Assembly (NCBI RefSeq): GCF_007990755.1
Contig: NZ_BJXA01000012.1
Location: 96,171 to 160,170 of the forward strand
Source: Nocardia ninae NBRC 108245
Lineage (GTDB): Bacteria > Actinomycetota > Actinomycetes > Mycobacteriales > Mycobacteriaceae
Length of the DNA stretch: 64,000 nucleotides
Direction of reading: 5' to 3'
The notes under the pieces were generated by a model, which made no database searches, was not told where the DNA came from, and was given only the letters and a program-made list of their open reading frames with translations. The position numbers and the translations under genes were made by a program. Below are positions 1-7,416 of the stretch, one piece after another (within the stretch, counting starts at the first letter, position 1; every line of letters starts with the position of its first letter).

Positions 1-657
1 GGCGATGGCGATGGCGTGCGCTCGGCCGGGGCAGGCGTGTGGGCCCGCCCCGAATCCCAGTCCAGGGTGCCGCATGTCGAGCTCGACGACCGCTCCGTCG
101 ACGAACCGTCTGGTCGAGCGAAGCGGCGGGTTCTCGATCATGGTCCGCTCGATGATCTGCTCGGCGGTGCCTTCGGTGGTCAGCTGCCGAGTGTTGGCGA
201 TCAGTGCGCTGGTTGCGGCACAAGCTTGCACCAGCAGGCAGATTCGGGCGGCCGTGGTGTCGTCGGCGACGCCGCTGATTGCCGTTACCAACTCGGCGAC
301 GGCTTCGTCGGCCGCGGGGTTGTCCGGCTCGTATGGTTGATAGTGTGCGGCGACCAGTGCTACTGCGTCGACGGAAATGTTCTGCAGGCCAAGGGCTTCC
401 GCCAAAACGCGGACATGGGGCAGTGGTCCGGCGGTGGTGCTGACCCGCTCGCGCAGATCGGCGGGGGAGAGCCGGTCGAGTTCCGCAGTGACCAATGCCC
501 GCAACCGCTGATGCTCGGCGCCCTCGGCGAAGCGCGGCACGTGGGAGCGCAGCCACGCGAGGCCGATCGGCGCATCCACCCGGGGCACGGCGGGCACCGG
601 TGCGTTGATCAATGTGGCGCGCACCTGCTCAGGGTTGGTGATCGAAGGGGCTGTCAT
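1..657 (-). CDS. Short cytochrome P450-like protein (3' end cut by window edge)
   Basis: Translating from the ATG at 657 gives 219 codons with no stop before the window edge, so the C-terminus is missing. The heme-ligand motif FGAGPHACPGRAHA lies near codons 200-213, and a C-helix-like HQRLRAL and an I-helix-like ACAAT are recognisable. In ordinary bacterial P450s the heme cysteine is near residue 350; here it is near residue 207, so most of the N-terminal half is absent rather than cut. The usual K-helix ExxR is not clean (ENPPLRSTRR region). Substrate unknown. It is divergent from the ArsR gene across an 18-bp palindrome, suggesting shared control. It could be a degenerate P450 that no longer oxidises anything. 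Confidence 0.75.
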   Translation of the reverse strand, partial: MTAPSITNPEQVRATLINAPVPAVPRVDAPIGLAWLRSHVPRFAEGAEHQRLRALVTAELDRLSPADLRERVSTTAGPLPHVRVLAEALGLQNISVDAVALVAAHYQPYEPDNPAADEAVAELVTAISGVADDTTAARICLLVQACAATSALIANTRQLTTEGTAEQIIERTMIENPPLRSTRRFVDGAVVELDMRHPGLGFGAGPHACPGRAHAIAIA

Positions 658-680
658 GCCGTGACCGTATCCCCGGATCA

Positions 681-698
681 TTTCGGTGGCCGCCGAAA
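681..698. promoter_or_regulatory. 18-bp near-perfect palindrome, candidate ArsR operator
   Basis: TTTCGGTGGCCGCCGAAA lies in the gap between the divergent P450-like and ArsR genes. Only the pair at the fourth position in from the centre is mismatched. Position and symmetry fit a dimeric winged-helix repressor acting on both genes. It also argues that the ArsR start is downstream of the GTG at 686, which would fall inside the site. Confidence 0.45.
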
Positions 699-718
699 CG
701 TTCGCGCACCATCATGGG

Positions 719-1546
719 GTGGTGTCATCCAGAGGAGCCGAACTGGCAGGTCTCGCCGCGTTGCTCGCCGACCGCACCCGCGCCGACATGTGTCTCGCCT
801 TGGTCGACGGCCGCGCCTGGACCGCAGGTGAGCTCGCCCGTCACGCCGGAGTGGCCGCGTCCACCGCGACCGAACACCTCAATCGTCTCCTCGCGGGCGG
901 GCTGCTCATCGAACGCCGCCAAGGCAGGCATCGCTACGTCCAATTGGCGGGACCGCAGGTCGCCGACCTACTGGAGTCCATGGTCACCCACCTGGACCCA
1001 CCCCGTCCGACGGTGACCAATCTCCGAACCGCCACTGCCGCAGCAGCTTTGGCAAACGGTCGCACCTGCTACGACCACCTGGCCGGACGCTTGGGCGTCG
1101 CCATCACCGATGCCATGTCCACCCAGGCCTTCCTCGATCAGGACAACGGTTTCGCCCTCACCGAAGCCGGTCTCACCTGGCTGACCGGCCCGCTCGGCAT
1201 CGACCCCGCCACCCTGCACGCCACCCGCCGCCCCCTCGCCCGCCCCTGCCTCGACTGGACCGAACGCCGCACCCACCTGGGCGGCGCCGCAGGCGCCCAC
1301 CTCTGCCGCCGCCTCCACGAACTCCACTGGATCACCCGAATCGGCACCGGCCGCGCCATCCGCCTCACCCCGAAAGGCGAATCCGCCCTGCAAACTTCGC
1401 TGGCCCTCGACCTTTCCGCCCTGCAACCCCCTACACCGCATCCCGCAACTGCCGCAGCCGATAAGCCACCCGCGAAACAACCCCCGCCAACATCCTGGCC
1501 CCCGACTCCAACCGCTCCAGCAACTCCACCAACTCATCCTCGGTAG
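719..1546 (+). CDS. ArsR/SmtB-family transcriptional regulator
   Basis: Residues about 5-85 form an ArsR-type winged helix: LADRTRADMCLALVDGRAW, then helix-turn-helix WTAGELARHAGVAASTATEHL and a wing (IERRQGRHRYVQL). No cysteine cluster for metal sensing is obvious. The C-terminal half is an extended domain seen in larger actinobacterial ArsR regulators. The start is uncertain: GTG 686 is also in frame, but it lies in the palindrome, so GTG 719 or 722 is preferred; no Shine-Dalgarno sequence is visible. The last 40 or so residues are almost all Pro, Ala and Thr and are encoded opposite the DUF222 fragment, with a 116-base tail-to-tail overlap, so the original stop was probably lost. It likely regulates itself and the divergent P450. 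Confidence 0.75.
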   Translation: MVSSRGAELAGLAALLADRTRADMCLALVDGRAWTAGELARHAGVAASTATEHLNRLLAGGLLIERRQGRHRYVQLAGPQVADLLESMVTHLDPPRPTVTNLRTATAAAALANGRTCYDHLAGRLGVAITDAMSTQAFLDQDNGFALTEAGLTWLTGPLGIDPATLHATRRPLARPCLDWTERRTHLGGAAGAHLCRRLHELHWITRIGTGRAIRLTPKGESALQTSLALDLSALQPPTPHPATAAADKPPAKQPPPTSWPPTPTAPATPPTHPR

Positions 1547-1631
1547 CCCGCGAAACATCCACCCCCCGCACCCCAGCCACCGCACCCTCCAGCGCCCTGA
1601 CCTGCTCCTCAAAGGATTCGTTCGAACGCAT
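1431..1631 (-). pseudogene. 13E12/DUF222-type HNH endonuclease, 5' fragment
   Basis: A 66-residue ORF beginning MRSNESFEEQVRALEG and continuing ELVELLERLE...R.LAGV matches the first 60 or so residues of actinobacterial REP13E12/DUF222 proteins, which normally exceed 400 residues and end in an HNH nuclease domain. Here the frame stops at 66 residues and no HNH motif follows. A LexA-type SOS box overlaps the start codon, as in mycobacterial 13E12 genes (established knowledge). I read it as a relic of a repeat-family gene rather than a functional nuclease; a free-standing small protein cannot be excluded. Confidence 0.55.
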
Positions 1632-1637
1632 GTTCTA
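1622..1637 (-). promoter_or_regulatory. LexA (SOS) box over the DUF222 start codon
   Basis: TCGAACGCATGTTCTA matches the actinobacterial LexA consensus TCGAAC-N4-GTTCGA with one mismatch. The DUF222 start codon, read on the minus strand, falls in the 4-base spacer, so LexA would block initiation directly. Confidence 0.6.
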
Positions 1638-1828
1638 ATGATAGCAGTTCTGGTCCACAGCACGTGCTCGTCGCGAACGCTGCGACGAAGCAGGCCCGTA
1701 CGCCCCACACCCTGATGACCACGTCTGGTGGCAATCTCTATCCGGGCGCAGAACGCGCGGACCGGACTCGGGATGTCCGCACCCAGCACATCGCATCCAA
1801 CGCAGCATTCTCAGGAGGTCGGTCCGGC

Positions 1829-2821
1829 TCAGTGGGCGTGGATGCCGATGAAGGACAACAGGATTTCGGCGGATCGGGTGGGATTCTCGACCTGGGGTGA
1901 GTGGCCGACGCCCGGCACGGTCACCACCGTCGCGTCGGGAACGGTGCGATATTCGGCGGTGGAGGTGGAGCAGCGCCACCGGCGGTCTTGTTCACCGAAG
2001 ATCACCAGCAGGGGTTTGCCCAGGACGGTCAGCCGGTCCGGAAGGGCGCGCTGGTTCAGATAGTCGCGACTGGCCGCCGAGGTCGCGGTGAGGGCATGAT
2101 GGGTCATGCCACGCAAGTCGCCGACGAACTGTTGCGGGATCGGGTAGCTGTCGGTGGCGAACGCACTGCTCAGAGCCTGGCGGAGGAGGTCGTCGGTGCG
2201 TAACTGCCACATCGCTTCCCCGAGGACCGGAGTCGTGAGCAGCCGGCCGGCGGGACTTTCGGAAGTATCGGCACCGAGGGTGGGGCCGGTGTCGACGAGC
2301 ACCAGCGCGGTCACCAGGTCGGGGCGTTGCTCGGCGAGCGAGGTGGCCACCGCGCCTCCGGTGGAGTGGCCGACCGCGATCGCGTGCCGGACACCGAGCT
2401 GGTCCAGTGCTCCGGCGACCCGCTTGCCTTGCTCCGGGATCGAGTAGCCGGCGCCGTCGGGTTTGTCCGAGCTGCCGTGCCCGAGCAGGTCGAGGCGGAT
2501 AACGTGGTAGGAGTCGGCCAGCAGCGGCACCAGCCGGTCCCACCAGTGGGTGGATGCGCCGAGCCCATGGATCAAGACCAGGGCAGGGCCGCCGCCGAGG
2601 CCGTCCTGGCTGACATGGATGTTCTGACCGTCGATGGTGAGTGTCGATTCGACGGTGGCCGCGGCGCTGTGGTGAGCGGTCACCACCGAGTTTCCCAGCA
2701 GCAGCACGACAATCGCGCTGACGATGGCCACAGCGAGGAGGCGGTGCTTGCGGCGTTTTCCCGCGCGCCGCTGGTCCAGCCGGGTTCCGTGCGAATGGTT
2801 GTCGATTACGGGTGAAGTCAC
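1829..2821 (-). CDS. Membrane-anchored or exported alpha/beta hydrolase
   Basis: About 330 residues. After a basic N-terminal stretch (RRAGKRRKHR) comes one hydrophobic segment (LLAVAIVSAIVVLLLGNSVV), then an alpha/beta-hydrolase fold: oxyanion motif HGLGAS, nucleophile elbow GHSTGG, acid in FGEQDRRW and catalytic His in GVGHSPQ. The arrangement suggests an uncleaved anchor or signal peptide with the enzyme outside the membrane. The GTG at 2821 follows a purine-rich agtgaggg; longer in-frame versions reaching 3238 overlap the divergent AraC gene and are unlikely. The substrate could be an ester, lactone or epoxide and is not determinable. It is head-to-head with the AraC regulator, which may control it. 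Confidence 0.85.
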   Translation of the reverse strand: MTSPVIDNHSHGTRLDQRRAGKRRKHRLLAVAIVSAIVVLLLGNSVVTAHHSAAATVESTLTIDGQNIHVSQDGLGGGPALVLIHGLGASTHWWDRLVPLLADSYHVIRLDLLGHGSSDKPDGAGYSIPEQGKRVAGALDQLGVRHAIAVGHSTGGAVATSLAEQRPDLVTALVLVDTGPTLGADTSESPAGRLLTTPVLGEAMWQLRTDDLLRQALSSAFATDSYPIPQQFVGDLRGMTHHALTATSAASRDYLNQRALPDRLTVLGKPLLVIFGEQDRRWRCSTSTAEYRTVPDATVVTVPGVGHSPQVENPTRSAEILLSFIGIHAH

Positions 2822-2884
2822 GCCCTCACTGTCGCCGCCGGTGGGGACCGATGGCTTGAACAAATGTTCCCCGACCTCCAGCAT

Positions 2885-3763
2885 ATGAGGGTGCGCTTCA
2901 CTGGGCCGGAACCTGTCTGGGATGTCGTTTGTCCGCCCCGGCCGAGCCGGATACCCGGTGTCCGCATGGCTGGATTCCGCGATCATGGTGCGAAACCTGT
3001 TGACCAGCGGGCGCTTCCGCATCCTGCCGTGACAATGCTGCTGGAGTTCGGCGCGCGTTCGCCGGTCGTGGACGACGCCGCCGGACAGTGTCGGGGCAGT
3101 CTCGCCGCCGGTCTGGGAACCAGTACGCGACGCGTACGCGGCGAGCAGATCGAATGCGTGCAAGTGCGGTTGTCGCCGCTGATCGCGGGCGCCGTGCTGA
3201 GCGCCTCCCCCGCCGAATTGACCGACGCCGTTGTGCATCTGGACGACCTATGGGGCCAGGAGGCGGCACGGATCCGCGAGCAGCTGGCCGAGACCCCTTC
3301 GTGGACAGAGCGTTTCGCTCTCATCGAGGTGTTGCTGGCTCGCCGCTGCGTGGCCGAACCTTCGGCCGAGCCGGAAGTGATCTGGGCCTGGCGGCGTATT
3401 CGGGCCGGGCGCGGTTTGGTCCGGATCGATGGCCTGGCCGACGAGGTCGGTTGGAGCCGCAAACGCCTGTGGTCCCGGTTCCGAGCGCAATTCGGTGTGC
3501 CGCCCAAGCGGGCGGCGACACTGGTCCGCTTCGACCGTGCCGTCCACGGACTCGCCGCCGGTGCCGACCCGGCCCGGGTTGCCGCCGACAACGGCTACGC
3601 TGACCAATCCCACCTGCACCGCGATATCGTCGCGTTCACCGGCGTGACGCCGGCGGCCGTGGCCGGCGAATCCTGGCTGGCTGTCGACGACATCGCCTGG
3701 CCCGGTACCAGCCGTCGTGCCGCTAGCCCTGCCTTCGACGAATCGACCCGGCCACCGGGCTGA
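2885..3763 (+). CDS. AraC-family transcriptional regulator
   Basis: 292 residues. The C-terminal 100 residues hold two helix-turn-helix units (RIDGLADEVGWSRKRLWSRFR and RVAADNGYADQSHLHRDIVAFTG), and the second is the conserved AraC signature. The N-terminal 180 residues resemble the small-molecule sensing half of actinobacterial DUF6597-type AraC proteins (inference). ATG 2885 (MRVRFTGPEP) is preferred to a GTG/ATG at 2864 because the similarity seems to start there; the ribosome site is weak. It is divergent from the alpha/beta hydrolase, 63 bases apart, so mutual regulation is plausible. Confidence 0.85.
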   Translation: MRVRFTGPEPVWDVVCPPRPSRIPGVRMAGFRDHGAKPVDQRALPHPAVTMLLEFGARSPVVDDAAGQCRGSLAAGLGTSTRRVRGEQIECVQVRLSPLIAGAVLSASPAELTDAVVHLDDLWGQEAARIREQLAETPSWTERFALIEVLLARRCVAEPSAEPEVIWAWRRIRAGRGLVRIDGLADEVGWSRKRLWSRFRAQFGVPPKRAATLVRFDRAVHGLAAGADPARVAADNGYADQSHLHRDIVAFTGVTPAAVAGESWLAVDDIAWPGTSRRAASPAFDESTRPPG

Positions 3764-3808
3764 CGCAAGACACAGTTTTCTGCGCCCGACTACGGCCGAC
3801 GAGTGTCG

Positions 3809-4243
3809 TCAGTGGAGTTCCTCGACCAACCCGATGATGATGCCCTCGGGCCCGCGGACATATCCGTAGCGGAGCATGTCTTCGTAACGGGCTACCGTGC
3901 CCACGAGTTCGCCACCGTGGGCGCGCAGGCGGTCGATGACGTCGTCGATGTCGTCGGTCACGAACGTCAGGCGGGGGATGCCAAGGGTGTTCACTGGTGC
4001 CTTTGGCGCGGGGTTGGTGGCGGGCGAACGGAACGTCGAAAGTTCCACCCGGCCATGGCCATCCGGCGTTCGGACGACGGCCATGTCTGCTTGCACGCCG
4101 TCCAGCCCGAGCAGGTCGTCGGCCCATTGACCACCGACTGTCGCTTCGCCCTCCAGTTCCAGGCCCAGTTCTATGAAGAACGCGACAGCAGCCGCGAGGT
4201 CCTCGACCACAATGCCGACGTGATCCATCCGGCGGATCGTCAT
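3809..4243 (-). CDS. VOC-superfamily (glyoxalase/bleomycin-resistance-like) protein
   Basis: 144 residues with two beta-alpha-beta-beta-beta modules: MDHVGIVVEDLAAAVAFF at the N-terminus and PRLTFVTDDIDDVIDRL at about residue 90. Candidate metal ligands are His8, the E in GRVELSTF and the terminal Glu near VEELH. The family includes glyoxalase I, dioxygenases and antibiotic-binding proteins; specific activity unknown. The start is fixed by gaggagaac 7 bases before ATG 4243. It stands alone on this strand. Confidence 0.85.
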   Translation of the reverse strand: MTIRRMDHVGIVVEDLAAAVAFFIELGLELEGEATVGGQWADDLLGLDGVQADMAVVRTPDGHGRVELSTFRSPATNPAPKAPVNTLGIPRLTFVTDDIDDVIDRLRAHGGELVGTVARYEDMLRYGYVRGPEGIIIGLVEELH

Positions 4244-4511
4244 AATGTTCTCCTCAGGTTCGTTGCGCGGCCCGTTCGGCTGCTCGTGCCCCTGGGACGG
4301 AGCCGCCCGAGCGTTCTCGACATCCACGGCGCATGAGTTTCCCAATCTATTTGGACCGGGTTGTGCAGCGGCACGACCGTGCAGCAGCGGGAACTCGGGC
4401 TCCAGCCATCTAGCCCCCGAAACCAGGGGCAAGATGCGGATCTCGATGACCGATAGCATCGGTGCCACGCACTGCGCCAACTCAATTGACGGTGCGCCAG
4501 AGGGGAATTCG

Positions 4512-4607
4512 ATGCCAGAAGAAACACTTCGGGCAGACGACGAAGCTGTGCAGGCCGACCTCCTGGGTTCCGCGGCGCAGGTCAATCGCGAATTCGATCG
4601 CCGATGA
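4512..4607 (+). CDS. Possible 31-residue small protein upstream of the ESX-like cassette
   Basis: ATG 4512 is preceded by agagggg at a good distance and opens an acidic, charged ORF (MPEETLRADDEAVQ...). Its TGA overlaps the ATG of the next small ORF as ATGA. It could be translated as the first member of a coupled chain leading to the WXG-type genes. No family recognised. Short open frames ending in ATGA are common by chance at this GC content, so support is modest. Confidence 0.3.
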   Translation: MPEETLRADDEAVQADLLGSAAQVNREFDRR

Positions 4608-4753
4608 CAACCTCAGCAGCCGTAGTAGACGGCGCAGACTGCAATTTCCGGCAACCCTCGGCTGACCACGACGCCGGTGACACGATGGCGGTCCACGCGA
4701 TGCGCAAGATCCTCAGAGCAATCGGATTCAGGGATAGAGGTCACGAACTGTGA
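4604..4753 (+). CDS. Possible 49-residue small protein directly upstream of the ESX-like gene
   Basis: ATG 4604 overlaps the stop of the preceding 31-residue ORF, and its TGA at 4751-4753 overlaps the GTG start of the ESX-like gene at 4750 (GTGA). The product begins MTTSAAVVDGADCNF and ends in a basic stretch (AMRKILRAIGFRDRGHEL). With overlaps at both ends it looks like part of one translational unit. No homologue recognised, no signal peptide. Chance cannot be excluded. Confidence 0.35.
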   Translation: MTTSAAVVDGADCNFRQPSADHDAGDTMAVHAMRKILRAIGFRDRGHEL

Positions 4754-5034
4754 GCGGGTTCGAGGTTGAGATCAGTCAGCTGAAAGAGGCGGCCAAAGCG
4801 GCGGGATCCGCCGCGACCCAGGCCAGGGCGGTGGACCCGGGTAACGGCTTGACCGGGCTCGCGGCGGCATTGCCGGGTGGGGAGGCGGCGAAGAAGGCGC
4901 CGACGTTGGTGACGACGTTCAATGACCGCGCGAAGGGCTGGGCAGACGAGATCGGCGGCTGGGGCGATTTGGTGACCGCGGCCGCGAAGTTGTACGCCGA
5001 GAACGAGGTCGAGGCGGAAAGGGCTTTCGGATAA
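4750..5034 (+). CDS. WXG100/ESX-like small secreted protein with YxxxE signal
   Basis: 94 residues, predicted as two helices around GWADEIGGWGDL. The C-terminus reads LYAENEVEAERAFG, which contains YxxxE, the general type VII secretion signal (YxxxD/E). Length and helix-turn-helix layout match ESX proteins, though the turn is not a strict WXG. Start GTG 4750 has gaggt upstream. The stop overlaps the next ATG (TAATG), so the two are translated together and probably secreted as a heterodimer, with this protein supplying the signal. No ESX core machinery (EccC, EccD and so on) is in the window. Confidence 0.8.
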   Translation: MSGFEVEISQLKEAAKAAGSAATQARAVDPGNGLTGLAAALPGGEAAKKAPTLVTTFNDRAKGWADEIGGWGDLVTAAAKLYAENEVEAERAFG

Positions 5035-6431
5035 TGGCCGTCGGCTATCACGACGTCCGAAAGTGGGACTCGCAGGCGCTCGATACGTCGGCCACCAACT
5101 TGCGTGGGCGGCGGGACAAACTCATCGGGCTGCAGGACGAACTCGACGACGCCAGGAGATTGCCCCAGTGGCACGGTCCCGCGAGCGAGCGCGCACGCGG
5201 TTCGCTGGGTACCACGCGGAACAACGCCGAAATCTTGATCGCGGAGCTGTCCGCGGTCGACCGCGCCATGCAGAACGCATCGGACGACGTGTCCGCCCTG
5301 AAAACCCGGGTCGCCAATAACGACGCCCTCGCCGACACTTACCAGTTCGGCATCGCCGCCGATGGCGCGATCGTGGACAACAAGCCCCCGGACCCGCCGC
5401 CGAAGTCGCGATTCGAGGCCGAAGACCGCGCGGAGAGCGCACGGCATCGCGAAACCATCAGGGCGCAGCTGGAAAAGGAAACCAAGGCGATACTCACCAC
5501 GGCGAAGAACATCGACACCGCCGTTGCCCTGGTGCTGCAACTCGCGCAGGACCGCAAGATCAGCGACCACGGCGCGACCACCCTCGACGGCGCCAGAAAA
5601 GGCGGGGAGATCGACGCCAACGTGGCCGAGATGGAGCAGGCACTGCGCGACGCCGGGCTGCTGACCGGTCCGCCGGTGACCGGTTATTACCGGCAGTGGC
5701 TCGAGAACGCCGTGCGCCGGGGCGTATCGATCGACACGATCAAGCAGATGGTCTCCGAACACAAGATCACGCCGGAGGATTTCAAGATCCTGGATCGAAT
5801 GGAAGAGATCCGCGAGGACGAGGACGGCGACGGGATCTTCAAGTCGTACTTCCTGATGCCGAACAACATGAGCGGGGACGACGCCGCCAAGGCGGTGCGG
5901 ATGACCTACATCTTGAACGCGGGCACCGACTACGGCACCGAAGGCGAGAAAACCGACTTCGCACCGACCCCATACGGATCTGCGGAACTACGCCGAATCA
6001 CCGAGCGGCAACGGGACAACTCCTGGAGCTACAACGACGATGTGGGATTCGTGCACGGCAACGGTGGACGTTTGGTGACCACGCCGAACGGCATGATGAT
6101 GGGTTTGGGCGGGAACCTCGTTCAGGACCAGTTCAGCCAAAACGGCGGAACGACCTGGGGCGATACGTTCATGCTGAACGTCGACGACTCGAAAGATCCG
6201 GCGCAACAGCTTCGAGAGGTCGCGAGGTCGGGTCACGCGTGGTACGAAAACGACAACGGTCCGTACCGGGGCAAACTCGACCTGGACCGCTTTTTGCACC
6301 ACGAGGAGCGTCACTCTCAGCAGTGGGCCGAGGAAGGTTATGCCGGCTTCCTCGCGTCCTACGCGTGGGAGCAAGTCACCGGCGGCAACGAGACCGAGGA
6401 AGAAGCGGGGCTTTCCGATGGCGGTTATTAG
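5034..6431 (+). CDS. WXG-type secreted protein with C-terminal HExxH metallopeptidase-like domain
   Basis: 465 residues. The first 100 or so form a helical hairpin with a WHG turn (residues 47-49) followed by long helices, the layout of WXG/LXG effectors. A charged linker (about 130-200) leads to a C-terminal domain. Residues 423-427 are HEERH (HExxH, zinc ligands plus catalytic Glu), followed by SQQWAEEGYAGF and a terminal NETEEEAGLSDGGY that could give the third ligand. The protein ends 38 residues after HExxH, so it is a minimal zincin-like tail. It has no Sec signal peptide; export would be with the ESX-like partner. Protease, toxin or wall-modifying activity is inference. Confidence 0.75.
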   Translation: MAVGYHDVRKWDSQALDTSATNLRGRRDKLIGLQDELDDARRLPQWHGPASERARGSLGTTRNNAEILIAELSAVDRAMQNASDDVSALKTRVANNDALADTYQFGIAADGAIVDNKPPDPPPKSRFEAEDRAESARHRETIRAQLEKETKAILTTAKNIDTAVALVLQLAQDRKISDHGATTLDGARKGGEIDANVAEMEQALRDAGLLTGPPVTGYYRQWLENAVRRGVSIDTIKQMVSEHKITPEDFKILDRMEEIREDEDGDGIFKSYFLMPNNMSGDDAAKAVRMTYILNAGTDYGTEGEKTDFAPTPYGSAELRRITERQRDNSWSYNDDVGFVHGNGGRLVTTPNGMMMGLGGNLVQDQFSQNGGTTWGDTFMLNVDDSKDPAQQLREVARSGHAWYENDNGPYRGKLDLDRFLHHEERHSQQWAEEGYAGFLASYAWEQVTGGNETEEEAGLSDGGY

Positions 6432-6972
6432 GTGGCCGCGGGTCGCCTGCGCTGCCGTGTTCGTGGCGGCGGTGACCGGGGCGTGCGACAGCCAAGCGCA
6501 GTTCGCGCCGTCGCTGCCGCCTGCGGCCGGGTTCCGCGTCGACGACGGTGTCCTGAAACTGTGGACGGGCACTCCGTGCGAGGGCGTCACCGGCCTGACG
6601 TTGATCTTCGACTCCGGCACCTCGGAGAGCACGGACCAGGTGTGGACCGCGCCGCGGCCGGGGGTGCCGGTGGAGCGCATGGACCTGCTGCGGACCGCCA
6701 AGGGATCCGCTCCCGACACCGGCGGACCTCTCCAGGTCCAGAAATCGCTGCCCGCAGACTACGACTGGACCAAGGCGGGTTCGCTCTCCTTCTCCGTTGA
6801 CGGCCCGGAGGCGTACGGTGCCAGGGCCGACGTCGCTCGAGTCTTGCGCGAGTCGGCCCAGCACCCGTCCGGGAGTTACCTTTTCGGCGAGCGCGGTTGG
6901 CTGGACGCGTCGGAGGTCCAGCGCGAGAATCGGAAATCGTTCCTGACCGTCTGCACTCCCGACCCGAAGTAG
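6418..6972 (+). CDS. Lipoprotein of the ESX-like cassette
   Basis: 184 residues starting inside the end of the upstream gene (14-base overlap). The signal peptide VACAAVFVAAVTGAC ends in a lipobox VTGA-Cys, so the mature protein is lipid-anchored on the outer face of the membrane. The rest has no recognised domain; a second cysteine pair (TPC... and TVCTP) could form a disulfide. Tight coupling to the putative metallopeptidase suggests a periplasm-side partner such as an immunity or tethering protein (inference). Confidence 0.75.
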   Translation: MAVIRWPRVACAAVFVAAVTGACDSQAQFAPSLPPAAGFRVDDGVLKLWTGTPCEGVTGLTLIFDSGTSESTDQVWTAPRPGVPVERMDLLRTAKGSAPDTGGPLQVQKSLPADYDWTKAGSLSFSVDGPEAYGARADVARVLRESAQHPSGSYLFGERGWLDASEVQRENRKSFLTVCTPDPK

Positions 6973-7003
6973 TTGCCGCACAATCGAACCTGCGGAGCAG
7001 AAG

Positions 7004-7258
7004 ATGGACACGCCGAACAGCACTCGCCGCACAAGCGCGCTGCGGACAACGGTGCGGCGTCTCGTCCTGGGCGCATTCGCCGGTACCGCCGTCTTGATCG
7101 TGCTGTTCGTCGCCGAGGTGGTGCTCAGCGTCACTGGAGTGTCCGCCGACCCGCACGGCTACGGAATGTTCGCCGGAATCCTGTTCACGGCGATCCTGAC
7201 ACCGGTCGCGTTGGCACTGTGGCTGCTGTACCGATCGATGCGCCGACGCTGGAACTGA
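7004..7258 (+). CDS. Small two-span membrane protein
   Basis: 84 residues with two hydrophobic segments (about 22-45 and 55-77) and basic ends (RTTVRRL, RSMRRRWN), giving a hairpin with both termini in the cytoplasm by the positive-inside rule. It follows the lipoprotein gene by 31 bases on the same strand and is likely the last gene of the cassette. ATG 7004 follows ggagcagaag. No family recognised. Confidence 0.65.
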   Translation: MDTPNSTRRTSALRTTVRRLVLGAFAGTAVLIVLFVAEVVLSVTGVSADPHGYGMFAGILFTAILTPVALALWLLYRSMRRRWN

Positions 7259-7416
7259 CAAACCCGATACAGCACCGCGCGCCGCAGCACGAGCATGCCT
7301 CCGCTCTTCGCTGCGGCTACGCATCCCAGGGCGATTCGCCGCGATAGCAGGTTTTCGGAAGCGTGCGGGTGCATCGGGCTGTGACGATCGCCAGACGTCG
7401 ATCCGAGGAGAAAATC

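Noticed and set aside
1635-1979. Minus-strand frame between the DUF222 fragment and the alpha/beta hydrolase
   Set aside because: Overlaps the hydrolase end, Arg/His-rich, no ribosome site or family match.
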